From Gemmatimonadota bacterium (GTDB lineage: Bacteria; Gemmatimonadota; Gemmatimonadetes; Gemmatimonadales; GWC2-71-9), in the NCBI GenBank assembly GCA_003223395.1, contig QHUZ01000087.1, forward strand, positions 1 to 55,739: a DNA stretch of 55,739 nucleotides, written 5' to 3'. Of this stretch, positions 16,802-24,704 are shown piece after piece. The notes under the pieces are model-generated. The model was not told the DNA's origin, searched no databases, and saw nothing but the letters and a program-made list of their open reading frames with translations. Position numbers and translations under genes: made by a program. Numbering within the stretch: position 1 is the first letter of the stretch; the number at the start of each line of letters is the position of its first letter.

Positions 16802-18107
16802 GCGCGCTGGCCTCTTCGAGCACCGTTTTCATCGTAGCGAGGGCTTCCATCGCCTGCTCGTCGGTAATGACGAGCGGCGGATTGATGCGCACCTCGGGGT
16901 TGTAGATCATCGCGATCACGCCGCGCGCGAGCAGCGTGTCGAAAATCCACCGCGTGATCTTCTTGTCGAGCAGTTTGCGAGTCCCGGGCACCACCAGATC
17001 CATTCCCAGCATCAGACCGCGGCCGCGCACGTCGCTGACGATCGGAATCTCGTCCTCCCAGCGCTGCATCTCCGCCAGCATCAACCCGCCGAGGCGGCGA
17101 CTGTGCTCGACCAGCTCTTCGTCGACGATCGTCCGGATCGTGATGTGGGCGGCGGCCGACGCGAGTGGATTGCCGCCATAGCTCGACGAGCTGCCGCTCG
17201 GATTCGCCCACGGCTTGGAGAAGGCGATGGGCTCGCGGATCACGATGCCGCTGACCGGGAATCCGCCTCCGAAGCCTTTGCCGACGAGCAGGACGTCGGG
17301 CACGACGTTGTCGTGCTCGACCGCGAACATCTTTCCGGTCCGCCCGAAGCCCGTGATCATCTCGTCGCAGATCAGCAGCGCGCCGATTTCCGTGGCGAGC
17401 GCACGCAGTTCGCGCAGATAGCCCGGCGGGGGCACGACGTTGCCGGCGGTGCCCTGCACCGGCTCGACGATGATCGCCGCGATGTCGTTCGTCGTCTCGA
17501 GCGCGATCTTGGAGCGCAGAAAGTCGACGCAGTGCCAGTGGCACGATGGGAACGACTTCTGAAAAGCGCAGCGTTCGCACGAGGCGTAGGGGCTCGAATA
17601 CATCCCGGGCGCGAGCGGGCCGAGACCGTGCTTGAAGCTTCCTGACAGGAGCGGCAGCACACCGCCGGTCTTTCCGTGGAACCCGCCCCAGAACCCCATG
17701 ACTTCGTGCCGGCCCGTCGCGGCGCGGGCGAGGCGCAGGGCGGCTTCCACCGCCTCCGCCCCGCTCGAGTAGAGCTGCGTGCGGTTCACGTCACCGGGCG
17801 CGAGCTCCGCGATCAGCTTGACCAGCGCGGCGCGATGCTCGGACGTGAAGCTCCCCACATGTACGCGCTCGAGCTGTCGCGACATCTCGGCGACATAGCG
17901 CGGATGGGCGTAGCCGAGGCTCGCGACGCCGACGCCGGCGAGCAAATCGACGTAGCGATTGCCGTCCACGTCCCACAGGACGGCCCCCTCGCCGCGGTCC
18001 ATGCACAGCTTGCTGAAGAGCGCGACGCTCTGCGTTCCGGGCGCGAGGTACTGCGCCTCGAGGTCGAAGATGCGCTGCGACTGCAGTTGTAGATCGAGAT
18101 CGGTCAT
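16788..18107 (-). CDS. Class III PLP aminotransferase with a Cys-rich insert
   Basis: The 439-residue enzyme shows FWGGFHGKT, LLICDEMITGFGRTGKMFA and the PLP lysine in LVGKGFGGGFP. It moves an amino group to a ketone or aldehyde of a small substrate. Between residues about 175 and 200 sits CERCAFQKSFPSCHWHC, a C-x2-C-x8-C-x3-C pattern that could bind iron-sulphur or zinc; a similar segment occurs in some GabT-like relatives. In context it may aminate a sugar or cyclitol ketone made by the Gfo/Idh enzyme. It overlaps the ATP-grasp stop by four bases. Confidence 0.9.
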   Translation of the reverse strand: MTDLDLQLQSQRIFDLEAQYLAPGTQSVALFSKLCMDRGEGAVLWDVDGNRYVDLLAGVGVASLGYAHPRYVAEMSRQLERVHVGSFTSEHRAALVKLIAELAPGDVNRTQLYSSGAEAVEAALRLARAATGRHEVMGFWGGFHGKTGGVLPLLSGSFKHGLGPLAPGMYSSPYASCERCAFQKSFPSCHWHCVDFLRSKIALETTNDIAAIIVEPVQGTAGNVVPPPGYLRELRALATEIGALLICDEMITGFGRTGKMFAVEHDNVVPDVLLVGKGFGGGFPVSGIVIREPIAFSKPWANPSGSSSSYGGNPLASAAAHITIRTIVDEELVEHSRRLGGLMLAEMQRWEDEIPIVSDVRGRGLMLGMDLVVPGTRKLLDKKITRWIFDTLLARGVIAMIYNPEVRINPPLVITDEQAMEALATMKTVLEEASARVRQ

Positions 18108-18946
18108 GCCTGTTTACCGTTGGTCGCTTTCTCGTCGATGTAGGCGGCGATCGCCGCGGCCGCGGCGACGCGCACGGGAGCAAAGGAGGGCCAATCGTTG
18201 AGATCGATCAGCACGGGAGCGTCGGGCTTGGGGAACGCGACGTCGCCGCCGAATACCTCGAGTCCTACCGCGCGCGCTGCGGCAAAGACCAGCTCCCGCA
18301 GGCGGTCCTCGTCGATCTCCACGTGCCGGTCGCGCGGCCCGTCGGCCGGATACCAGGAGAAGAAGCGGCCGTCGGCGACCGCGTAGAACTTCAGGATCGG
18401 ACCAGCGATGTGTGCCTGGAGCGCCACACGCGACACGCCCCGCCGGGCGAACTCGGCGATCGCGTCCGTCACGCCTGCCTCTTTCGTCGCCACGACGTCG
18501 GCGCTCGTCTCGGCGTGAACGTCGCCACGCTTGACCCACACCGGCCGGCCGTCGCCGTTTAACTGATGGACAAGCGGAATCAGCGCCTGCGGGTCGGCGG
18601 TCGGCACGATCAGCGTACGCGGAAACGGCAGTCCCGCCGCTTCCATCCGCGCCACCAGACGATGCCGGTGACAATTGAGGACGCTCTCGGGCGGATTGAC
18701 GGCCAGTGCCTCGCGCGGCACGAGATTGAGCAGCCGCTCCGACGCCGCCGGGCCCTGGCACATGTTCACGTACAGCTCGGCCGTGGGGACCCGGCCGGCC
18801 ACGACATCGCCCTCGCCGGTGCGCGTCACGTTCCAGCCGCGACGCTGCAGCCCGGCGATCGTGTCGTCGAGGATCGCCGTGTCGTTGCTGCGATGCTGTG
18901 CCGGCGAGTACGTGGGGCTGCGATACAGCGCGACGAGACGCCTCAT
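18104..18946 (-). CDS. ATP-grasp ligase-like protein
   Basis: The 280-residue protein has an N-terminal domain, VNPPESVLNCHRHRLV before the grasp, PVWVKRGDVHAET with the ATP-binding lysine, and the metal/ATP end IDLNDWPSF. ATP-grasp enzymes join a carboxylate to an amine or thiol through an acyl phosphate. In this cluster it could attach an amino acid to the amine made by the aminotransferase. ATG at 18946 overlaps the nucleotidyltransferase stop. The exact subfamily is not recognised. Confidence 0.78.
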   Translation of the reverse strand: MRRLVALYRSPTYSPAQHRSNDTAILDDTIAGLQRRGWNVTRTGEGDVVAGRVPTAELYVNMCQGPAASERLLNLVPREALAVNPPESVLNCHRHRLVARMEAAGLPFPRTLIVPTADPQALIPLVHQLNGDGRPVWVKRGDVHAETSADVVATKEAGVTDAIAEFARRGVSRVALQAHIAGPILKFYAVADGRFFSWYPADGPRDRHVEIDEDRLRELVFAAARAVGLEVFGGDVAFPKPDAPVLIDLNDWPSFAPVRVAAAAAIAAYIDEKATNGKQA

Positions 18947-19644
18947 TGCTCGTCTCCCGCGTGGGCCGTGAGCCAGCGCTCGGCCGCCTCGAGGTCGCGC
19001 TTGTGATCGAGGTCGATGATGCGCGGCACTTCGACCGTTGCGACGGGGACGCGCAGCTCGACCAGCAGCCGCAGAAACGCGCGCATGCGATGGAGCGATG
19101 CGACGGCAACCGTGGCAAGCCGCCGAGCCTCGGGGCTCAGACCGTAGACGCCGCCCGTGACGAGCAGCGGACCCGGCGGAGGGGGCGGCGTGTCCAGGAT
19201 GCTCGTCGCGAGCCCCTCGGTATTGCGCGTGACATAGAGCGGCAATTCGTCATCCACGAATGGCGTGACCGCGAGCACGGCAATCGACCTGGTCGCGAGA
19301 CGGTCAGTCACGCCGCGATACACGCGACGCCAGTCCGCCGCCGGCATCACGGTATCGACCATCGCACAGAACACGGGTCCGGGCGGGACGATCGCGAGGC
19401 CCGCGACCAGGGTGTGCAGGGACGACGGCGTGCGGCACGTCCGCACCACGGTCGGCTTGGGCACATCGACCGTGATCCCCTCGCGGACCATGCAGGTGAT
19501 CGACGCGCAGCCGAGCTCGGCGAACGTGTCGATCAGGTTGACGATCTGCGGGCGCCCGCCGACCTCCACGAGGGCCTTGGGCGCCTCGACGCCGTCGGCG
19601 GCCAGCCGTGAGCCGCGTCCACCCGCGAGGATCAGTCCCTGCAT
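18943..19644 (-). CDS. Nucleotidyltransferase (sugar/polyol-phosphate NTP transferase)
   Basis: MQGLILAGGRGSRLA and PKALVEVGGRP are the nucleotide-binding signature of GT-A-fold NTP transferases, followed by the metal Asp region (CAMVDTVM). At 233 residues it is the short form seen in cytidylyltransferases for choline, inositol or glycerol phosphates. The paired CDP-alcohol transferases make CTP the likely nucleotide. Start ATG 19644 touches the HAD stop (TGATG); the longer frame is rejected as a shadow of the HAD gene. Confidence 0.87.
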   Translation of the reverse strand: MQGLILAGGRGSRLAADGVEAPKALVEVGGRPQIVNLIDTFAELGCASITCMVREGITVDVPKPTVVRTCRTPSSLHTLVAGLAIVPPGPVFCAMVDTVMPAADWRRVYRGVTDRLATRSIAVLAVTPFVDDELPLYVTRNTEGLATSILDTPPPPPGPLLVTGGVYGLSPEARRLATVAVASLHRMRAFLRLLVELRVPVATVEVPRIIDLDHKRDLEAAERWLTAHAGDEQ

Positions 19645-20321
19645 CACGATTCGAGCACTCCGGCGAGGTCGGAGAGCGTGGACAGGCGCACGGTCGGGAT
19701 TCCCGACTCGCGCGACTTCTCGCTCGCGGCAGCGAGCCAGGCGGTGGACAGGCCGAGCGCGGCGGCGGGACGGATATCCGATTCGAAGTTGTCGCCCACC
19801 ATCCAGGCGGGGTTCGCGGTCAAGCCGGGATGACTCAGTGCATGCTGGAACAGTCGCAGATCGGGTTTGGTGATCCCGACGCGTCCCGAATCCGCGACCA
19901 CCGAGAAATACTTCATCACGCCAAGCTCCTCGAGACACAGCTCGAGATTGCCGGTGAAATTAGAAACGACGCCGAGGTGATAGGATTGGTGCAGCCGCGC
20001 GAGCAGCTCTTCGTTGCGCCGCACGACCGCGCAGGTCGTAGAGTGGAACTGGTCGGCGATGGCTCGCCCCGGCAGCGCGGCGCCATCCGAGAGCCGGGGT
20101 AACAGCAACGCGGTTTGAGCGTCAACCATCGCGCGGAATCCCAGCCTCTCTATGCCGGCGAGCCGCTCGAGCGCTCGGTCCGACTCCCGAAATGCCCGAT
20201 CAAAAGCGGCGAACGACTGTTTGCCACCCACCGCGCGGTACGCGGCGTGAAATCGAACGCTCCAACGAGAGCCGTCCGCGTCCAGCGTCCCGCCGAAGTC
20301 GAACAGAACCAATCCTCGCAC
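19644..20321 (-). CDS. HAD-superfamily hydrolase
   Basis: From GTG 20321 the protein starts MRGLVLFDFGGTLDADG, the normal HAD opening. An in-frame ATG at 20393 would add 24 residues unlike the family, so I prefer the GTG. Motifs are DFGGT (nucleophile Asp), VVSNF, TKPDLRLF (Lys) and MVGDNFESDI. It probably removes a phosphate from a small substrate in the headgroup pathway. The 75 bases between the upstream stop and this start hold a REP-like sequence. Confidence 0.82.
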   Translation of the reverse strand: MRGLVLFDFGGTLDADGSRWSVRFHAAYRAVGGKQSFAAFDRAFRESDRALERLAGIERLGFRAMVDAQTALLLPRLSDGAALPGRAIADQFHSTTCAVVRRNEELLARLHQSYHLGVVSNFTGNLELCLEELGVMKYFSVVADSGRVGITKPDLRLFQHALSHPGLTANPAWMVGDNFESDIRPAAALGLSTAWLAAASEKSRESGIPTVRLSTLSDLAGVLES

Positions 20322-20332
20322 TCCGACAACGA

Positions 20333-20396
20333 CCCGCAAATGGGGGTCATGGTCACAGCTCGAAACGGCGGGGTCAGATACCACGAGACGCATTTC
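20333..20396 (-). repeat. Possible REP-like insert before the HAD gene
   Basis: The minus strand reads GGTATCTGACCCC followed by GTGACCATGACCCCC, which resembles intergenic repeats I associate with REP transposases. It sits in the only sizeable gap of this otherwise overlapping operon and creates the odd N-terminal extension of the HAD frame. Only one copy is in the window, so the call is weak. Confidence 0.3.
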
Positions 20397-20849
20397 CTAT
20401 CTAAAGATGGTCCCTGAGAGCAGGGCGAGCAGGGCAAAAACGCCTGCAACGGTCGCAAAAATGGCCTGTCGTTTGCGCAAACCACTGAAGCCTTCAGGCA
20501 GTTCTCCCCTGGGGTCGAGCTCCAGCCTGCCGAGCCGAGCGGCGGTAGGAGTCACGATCCCGATGGCCACGATGGCGCCAAGGAGACCCAGTCCCTGCAT
20601 GGCCAGGAGCCAGGATGGCGCGGTCGCGCTCTTGAAGTAGGGGACCGACAGCACAAAGCCGCTGACCACGACGAGGACCGCGCCAGGGCCGATCAGGTTC
20701 CGCGACACGACGCTCATGACGCGGTACACCGCCAGCCGCTGCTCCGGGGGGAAGTACTTGGCCGTAATGCCGCTGAGCATGACCGCGAGCCCGCCGCCGA
20801 GCCAGGCCGTGAACCCCATGACGTGGACGAACAGCCAGAAGCCCCTCAT
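20397..20849 (-). CDS. Small integral membrane protein, DUF2269/CopD-like
   Basis: The 150 residues form four helices with FVHVMGFTAWLGGGLAVML at the start, a His-containing first helix typical of DUF2269/CopD-type proteins, and FSGLRKRQAIFATVAG near the end. Function unknown; relatives are linked to copper or haem. It starts four bases inside the DUF2203 stop region (ATGA-type overlap). Confidence 0.68.
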   Translation of the reverse strand: MRGFWLFVHVMGFTAWLGGGLAVMLSGITAKYFPPEQRLAVYRVMSVVSRNLIGPGAVLVVVSGFVLSVPYFKSATAPSWLLAMQGLGLLGAIVAIGIVTPTAARLGRLELDPRGELPEGFSGLRKRQAIFATVAGVFALLALLSGTIFR

Positions 20850-21259
20850 CTACGGCTCAGGACTTCCGGCAGGGGTTGCCGGCCATCGAATCCCGCCTCC
20901 AGCTCGTGCCAGTGCGTGATGCGGTCCTCGCCGAGCTTCCAGCACCACAGAATCTCGCGCTCATCCAGCCGGCCGTGGAAGTCAACGAGTCCCTTGTCGA
21001 ACCCCTTGAACTCGCAACCGATCTGCTCGAGCTCGCCAAGGTACCCGTTGATCTTCACGGCCACGGTATCGATCTCCGCCTTGAGGTTCAGTTGCTCCTG
21101 GGACTCGCCCCACTCGGGACGCGCCTGGGATGCGATGAGCCCGTAGCGGTCCACGAGATCCTTCCAATGCGGATAGGCCGCCATGATGTCCTGCACCACG
21201 CGCCGCACCAACGGGAGCGTGCGATTAGCCTCGGCCAGAGTGAAGAATTTGTGCGCCAC
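20846..21259 (-). CDS. DUF2203 family protein
   Basis: The protein is 137 residues. FFTLAEANRTLPLVRRVV at the start, LGELEQIGCEFKGFDKGLVDF in the middle and ILWCWKLGEDRITHWHELEAGF near the end match DUF2203, a small helical family of unknown role. GTG at 21259 directly follows the CBS stop. It is probably cotranscribed with its neighbours. Confidence 0.85.
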   Translation of the reverse strand: MAHKFFTLAEANRTLPLVRRVVQDIMAAYPHWKDLVDRYGLIASQARPEWGESQEQLNLKAEIDTVAVKINGYLGELEQIGCEFKGFDKGLVDFHGRLDEREILWCWKLGEDRITHWHELEAGFDGRQPLPEVLSRR

Positions 21260-21454
21260 CTACCCCACCACAATTCCCTGGATTTCTTCGGGATGCCGAT
21301 CAGAGATCGTGCCCATGTAGTGTCGATCCTTCGGATTGTCGACCACCGGAACGACCGAGATGTTCTTGAGCCGCATGAGCGCGGCGACTTCTGACGACGT
21401 CGCCCCCGCCGAGGCAACGACTGGATAACAGATCATTACTTCCGATGCTCGCAT
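21260..21454 (-). CDS. Short single-CBS protein
   Basis: The 64 residues read as the first half of a CBS module: MRASEVMICYPVVASAGAT, then AALMRLKNISVVPVVD and GTISDR. A normal protein has two CBS motifs (about 130 residues), so this is either a natural mini-CBS that dimerises or a truncated gene. It fits snugly between the patatin and DUF2203 genes. Confidence 0.6.
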   Translation of the reverse strand: MRASEVMICYPVVASAGATSSEVAALMRLKNISVVPVVDNPKDRHYMGTISDRHPEEIQGIVVG

Positions 21455-21459
21455 AGCGC

Positions 21460-22323
21460 TTATCCTAAGGCCTTTTTCGTGGCCTGGTAACCCAGCTCGA
21501 CGTACTCTTGAATTCTCTCAACGGCGAACGTTGCCTCCCGCTCGGCGACGGCCCGCACATACACGAGTCGGGGTCCGTCTTTCGGCCAATCCGCGAGCAC
21601 GCGCTCCGTCTGCTCCGCCATCATGATCCGCATCGCTTCGCCGTGCGTTCGCACGACGCGCGGGAGGCGCGCGGGGATCGGAGCATCGGGAGACTGCGGC
21701 TGATCGCCGTTCGTCGCCGGACCGCCGCGCTCGTCAAAGCCGGGACCGACATCGACGGCGACGAAGAGGTCGGCGTCCTTCACGAGTTGACGCGCCGGCT
21801 CGAGCGGCAAGACGGCCCTGAGGCCGCCGTCACCCAGGCGGCGGCCGTCGGCCTCAAGCGGCGGAAAATAGAGCGGGAGCGCGCACGAGGCGTATAGCGC
21901 ATCGCCCAGCTCGATGTCCCGGCGGCGGCGCTCCGGTCCGCCCAGCAAAAGCAGCTCGCCGCTGTCGAGATCGGTTGCGGTAACGGTGAGGGGGGTTTTC
22001 AGGTTCTCGAAGCGCGTCTTGGGAACGATGCTGGCGATGGCGCGGCGGAGCGCGGAAGCCGGAAAGAGACTGCGGGCGAACAGGCCCAGCACGAGCACCA
22101 GCGGATCGAACGGCGCGACATCCTTGCGCCGGATGCCCATGGCCCGGCGGCGCACCTGATCGAACGGCATCCCCGCGCACAATGCGGCGCCGACGACGGC
22201 GCCCATCGACGTCGCGAAGACTTGGCTGGGAAGGAGGTTCGCTTGCTCGAGGGCCCGGAAGGCGCCCGCGTGAGCGAGAGCCTTGGCTCCGCCACCCGAC
22301 AAGACCAGTACGACTTTACTCAC
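21460..22323 (-). CDS. Patatin-like phospholipase
   Basis: The 287 residues have the glycine-rich oxyanion loop LSGGGAKALAHAG, the nucleophile elbow FATSMGAVVG and the catalytic Asp in LGDGGLRAVLP. The elbow is AxSxG rather than GxSxG, a small departure from the family. It likely hydrolyses phospholipid acyl chains at the cytosolic side (no signal peptide). It overlaps the thioesterase by eight bases. Confidence 0.87.
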   Translation of the reverse strand: MSKVVLVLSGGGAKALAHAGAFRALEQANLLPSQVFATSMGAVVGAALCAGMPFDQVRRRAMGIRRKDVAPFDPLVLVLGLFARSLFPASALRRAIASIVPKTRFENLKTPLTVTATDLDSGELLLLGGPERRRRDIELGDALYASCALPLYFPPLEADGRRLGDGGLRAVLPLEPARQLVKDADLFVAVDVGPGFDERGGPATNGDQPQSPDAPIPARLPRVVRTHGEAMRIMMAEQTERVLADWPKDGPRLVYVRAVAEREATFAVERIQEYVELGYQATKKALG

Positions 22324-22807
22324 CCCGGCCCTGATCGTAGCGGCGTTCCATTACCCGGTTCGCGCGACGCTTGGAGGCACGCTCGTAGCGGCGCTTCTCA
22401 TCCGCCGTTTCGGGCACGATCGGCGCGACTTCCGTCGGCCGGCCGTTCTCGTCCAGTGCGACGTAGGTCACGTAGCACGAATTCGTGTGACGGGCGTCTC
22501 CCGTCAGCACGTTCTCGGCGAGCACCTTGACGCCGACTTCCATGGACGTACGACCGGCGAAGTTCACGCGCGCCTTTGCCGTCACCAGCTCGCCGACGTG
22601 AATCGGCTCGCGGAAGTCCACCTTGTCCACCGAGACCGTGACGCACTCGCGGTGCGCGTGGCGGATCGCCGCGACCGCAGCAACGCGGTCTACGAGCGCG
22701 AGGATGTGCCCGCCGAACACGTTGCCCATGATGTTCGCGTGGTGCGGCATCATCAATTCCGTGAGCACTGCTTCCGATTCGCGCGGATGACGGCCCGGCG
22801 GTGGCAT
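22316..22807 (-). CDS. Acyl-CoA thioesterase, YciA-like hotdog fold
   Basis: The 163-residue hotdog protein shows MMPHHANIMGNVFGGHILALVD, with the active-site Asn/His and Asp, and CVTVSVDKVDF. It splits acyl-CoA to free acid and CoA. It touches the nadE stop and is followed by the patatin, so fatty-acid release may be shared between them. Confidence 0.88.
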   Translation of the reverse strand: MPPPGRHPRESEAVLTELMMPHHANIMGNVFGGHILALVDRVAAVAAIRHAHRECVTVSVDKVDFREPIHVGELVTAKARVNFAGRTSMEVGVKVLAENVLTGDARHTNSCYVTYVALDENGRPTEVAPIVPETADEKRRYERASKRRANRVMERRYDQGRGE

Positions 22808-24600
22808 CAGTAGTCGACCGGTCTCAGATAGAATTCGCCAATCGCGGTTTGCGAGACCACGGCGACCGTCGGGAGCCGGCGTTTCCAGTGCGTCGAGTCG
22901 AGCCGCTTCCGCACGATCTCGACCTCTTCCTTCGGAAAGCCGATCGGCTCCTCGCCCCTGATCAGATGATAGAGAATCCGGTCGGCGTGCACATACGACA
23001 CGCCGAGGTCCCCTTCATCTGTTTGACCCTTGATCAGGTCGGCGGTTGCAGGCTTGGCGACGATCTCATCCGGGACGCCCACGTGCCTGGCCAGCGCCCA
23101 CACCTGCGTCTTGAAGAGATCGCCCAGCGGATTCACCGGCGGGGCATCGTCGCCGTGCCAGGTGAAATAGCCCAGCAGCCGTTCCGACTTGTTGCTCGTG
23201 CCGAGCGGCAGCGCTTTGTGCTTGGCGGAGAGGTCGAACAGGACGATCATGCGCTCGCGCGCCATGACGTTGCCGAGCCGGTGCGGATCGAGATCGCCGA
23301 CTTGTTTCAGGTAGCCCGCGACGGCGTCGGTGATATCGATCGTCAGCGACGGAATCCCGAGCTTGTCGATGACGAGCTGCGCGTGCGCGAGACTCTCGGG
23401 ACTCGAGGTGCGGTACGGCATGCGCACGCCGATCACGTTCTCCCGGCCCAGCGCCTCCGCGGCGAGAAATGCGGTGAGCGAGGAATCCACGCCGCCCGAC
23501 AGTCCGACGAGACCCTTCTTGAAGCCGCGCCGGCGGACAACTTCGTCCTTGAGAAAACTGACTAACCACTTGCGCGTCAGCTCAGGATCGATCGTGAGCG
23601 GATCGCGGGCTGACAACTCAACCCCTGACACAGGCGTCGAACTGCGTGGAACGGCGTGAGCAGGCGTGGGGACACCGTTCGTGGCAGGATCGAATCCGAC
23701 CTTTTCGTTCTGTTTCTGACCGGACAGACTCTTCGTCAAGACCGGCAATGCGCTTTGCAGATCCGCCAGCAGCGGCGAATCGGACCGCGCCGTCGTCAGC
23801 GAATCGAGATCGACGTCCGCCGTGAGTAGCGCCTCTTCGAATAGCGGGCCGCGCGCGATGACTCTCCCGGTTGGGTCGATGACGGCCGACGCACCGGGGA
23901 ACCCCTTACCGCCTTCGAACCCCACGAGATTCGCAAGCGCCACAAAGACGCCGTGCTCCTCGGCGATGCCGCGGACGATCCGTTCCCACCGCACCACCGA
24001 CTCAGGCAGCGCCGTCTCTCCCTCGCAGGCCCGTTCCTCGTCCAACCCTCGCGCCGGTGACGCGCTTGGCACGATGATCAGTTGCGCCCCCTCGAGCGCC
24101 GCTACCGTCGCGGCCAGCGAATGCCAGGCGTCCTCGCAAATCAGGATCGCGGCGCGCCCTCCCCACCCCGTCTCAAAGGACCGGACGCCATCCTGCCCCC
24201 GATCTACGAAGCGTTCCTCGTCGAACACGCCATAGGTCGGGAGGAACACCTTGCGATGTACGTGTCGCACGTCGGCCTTCTGCTTATCGAGCGTGAGATA
24301 CAGCGCGGAATTGTAGATGTGATTCTGGAAGCGCTCGTAGAATCCGACGACGACGTCGATCGCGGCACCGTGGTACGCGGCGGCCAGGTCGCGGGCGAGC
24401 GTTCCCGCGGTGACCGCGAGCTCTTTCACGCCGCCCTCGACGAAATAGCCCGACGTGGCCGTCTCGGGAAAGACGACGAGCGCGGGCCTGGGATCGAGCT
24501 GCGCGGCTTGCGTCACGACGGCGCCTATCCGCGCGACATTCTCGGCGTATTCGCCCTTGTTGGGCCGGAACTGGGACAGGGCGATCCGGATGTGCGCCAT
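22807..24600 (-). CDS. nadE: Glutamine-dependent NAD+ synthetase
   Basis: The 597 residues fuse a nitrilase-type glutaminase domain, with Glu in VVFPETATSGYF, Lys in HRKVFLPTYG and Cys in ILICEDAWHS, to the synthetase domain with the P-loop GLSGGVDSS and LGTSNKSERLLGY. It makes NAD from deamido-NAD, ATP and glutamine. The linker around residues 300-340 (PTPAHAVPRSSTP) is longer than usual. ATG at 24600 is nine bases after TAATAT, suggesting a leaderless mRNA. It heads the 18-gene minus-strand run. Confidence 0.96.
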   Translation of the reverse strand: MAHIRIALSQFRPNKGEYAENVARIGAVVTQAAQLDPRPALVVFPETATSGYFVEGGVKELAVTAGTLARDLAAAYHGAAIDVVVGFYERFQNHIYNSALYLTLDKQKADVRHVHRKVFLPTYGVFDEERFVDRGQDGVRSFETGWGGRAAILICEDAWHSLAATVAALEGAQLIIVPSASPARGLDEERACEGETALPESVVRWERIVRGIAEEHGVFVALANLVGFEGGKGFPGASAVIDPTGRVIARGPLFEEALLTADVDLDSLTTARSDSPLLADLQSALPVLTKSLSGQKQNEKVGFDPATNGVPTPAHAVPRSSTPVSGVELSARDPLTIDPELTRKWLVSFLKDEVVRRRGFKKGLVGLSGGVDSSLTAFLAAEALGRENVIGVRMPYRTSSPESLAHAQLVIDKLGIPSLTIDITDAVAGYLKQVGDLDPHRLGNVMARERMIVLFDLSAKHKALPLGTSNKSERLLGYFTWHGDDAPPVNPLGDLFKTQVWALARHVGVPDEIVAKPATADLIKGQTDEGDLGVSYVHADRILYHLIRGEEPIGFPKEEVEIVRKRLDSTHWKRRLPTVAVVSQTAIGEFYLRPVDY

Positions 24601-24616
24601 GGGGGAAAGATATTAG
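24601..24616. promoter_or_regulatory. Shared -10 region of divergent nadE and crcB
   Basis: The bases GATATTAG contain TAATAT for nadE (24615-24610, minus strand), nine bases before its ATG. They also contain TATTAG for crcB (24611-24616, plus strand), whose transcript would start near 24623, at the riboswitch edge. Clear -35 boxes are not seen. Confidence 0.4.
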
Positions 24617-24624
24617 CTTGTGGC

Positions 24625-24677
24625 AGGCGATGGAGTTCGCCTTAAACCGCCCGCTTTCCGGGCTGATGACTCCTACC
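24625..24677 (+). ncRNA. Fluoride riboswitch (crcB motif) aptamer
   Basis: The aptamer consensus is present nearly base for base: GGCGATGGAGTTCGCC, then TTAAACCGC, a CCCG-loop-CGGG stem, and CTGATGACTCCTACC. It binds fluoride with magnesium. It lies directly before crcB, its usual partner. Fluoride binding should protect ACTCCTACC from pairing with the terminator arm downstream and so allow crcB expression. Confidence 0.95.
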
Positions 24678-24703
24678 GAAACCATCCACGGCAGGAGTTT
24701 TTC
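24669..24703 (+). terminator. Riboswitch-controlled terminator that also covers the crcB RBS
   Basis: ACTCCTACCG (24669-24678) pairs with CGGCAGGAGT (24689-24698), with one mismatch, followed by five Ts. The 5' arm is part of the aptamer. The 3' arm contains AGGAG (24693-24697), the ribosome binding site seven bases before TTG 24705. The same hairpin can therefore block both transcription and translation. Confidence 0.88.
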
Positions 24704-24704
24704 T

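Noticed and set aside
23620-23700. Mobile repeat in the nadE linker sharing a 14-mer with 1175-1188
   Set aside because: Several 14-base matches are expected by chance in a window this size, and no longer match exists.
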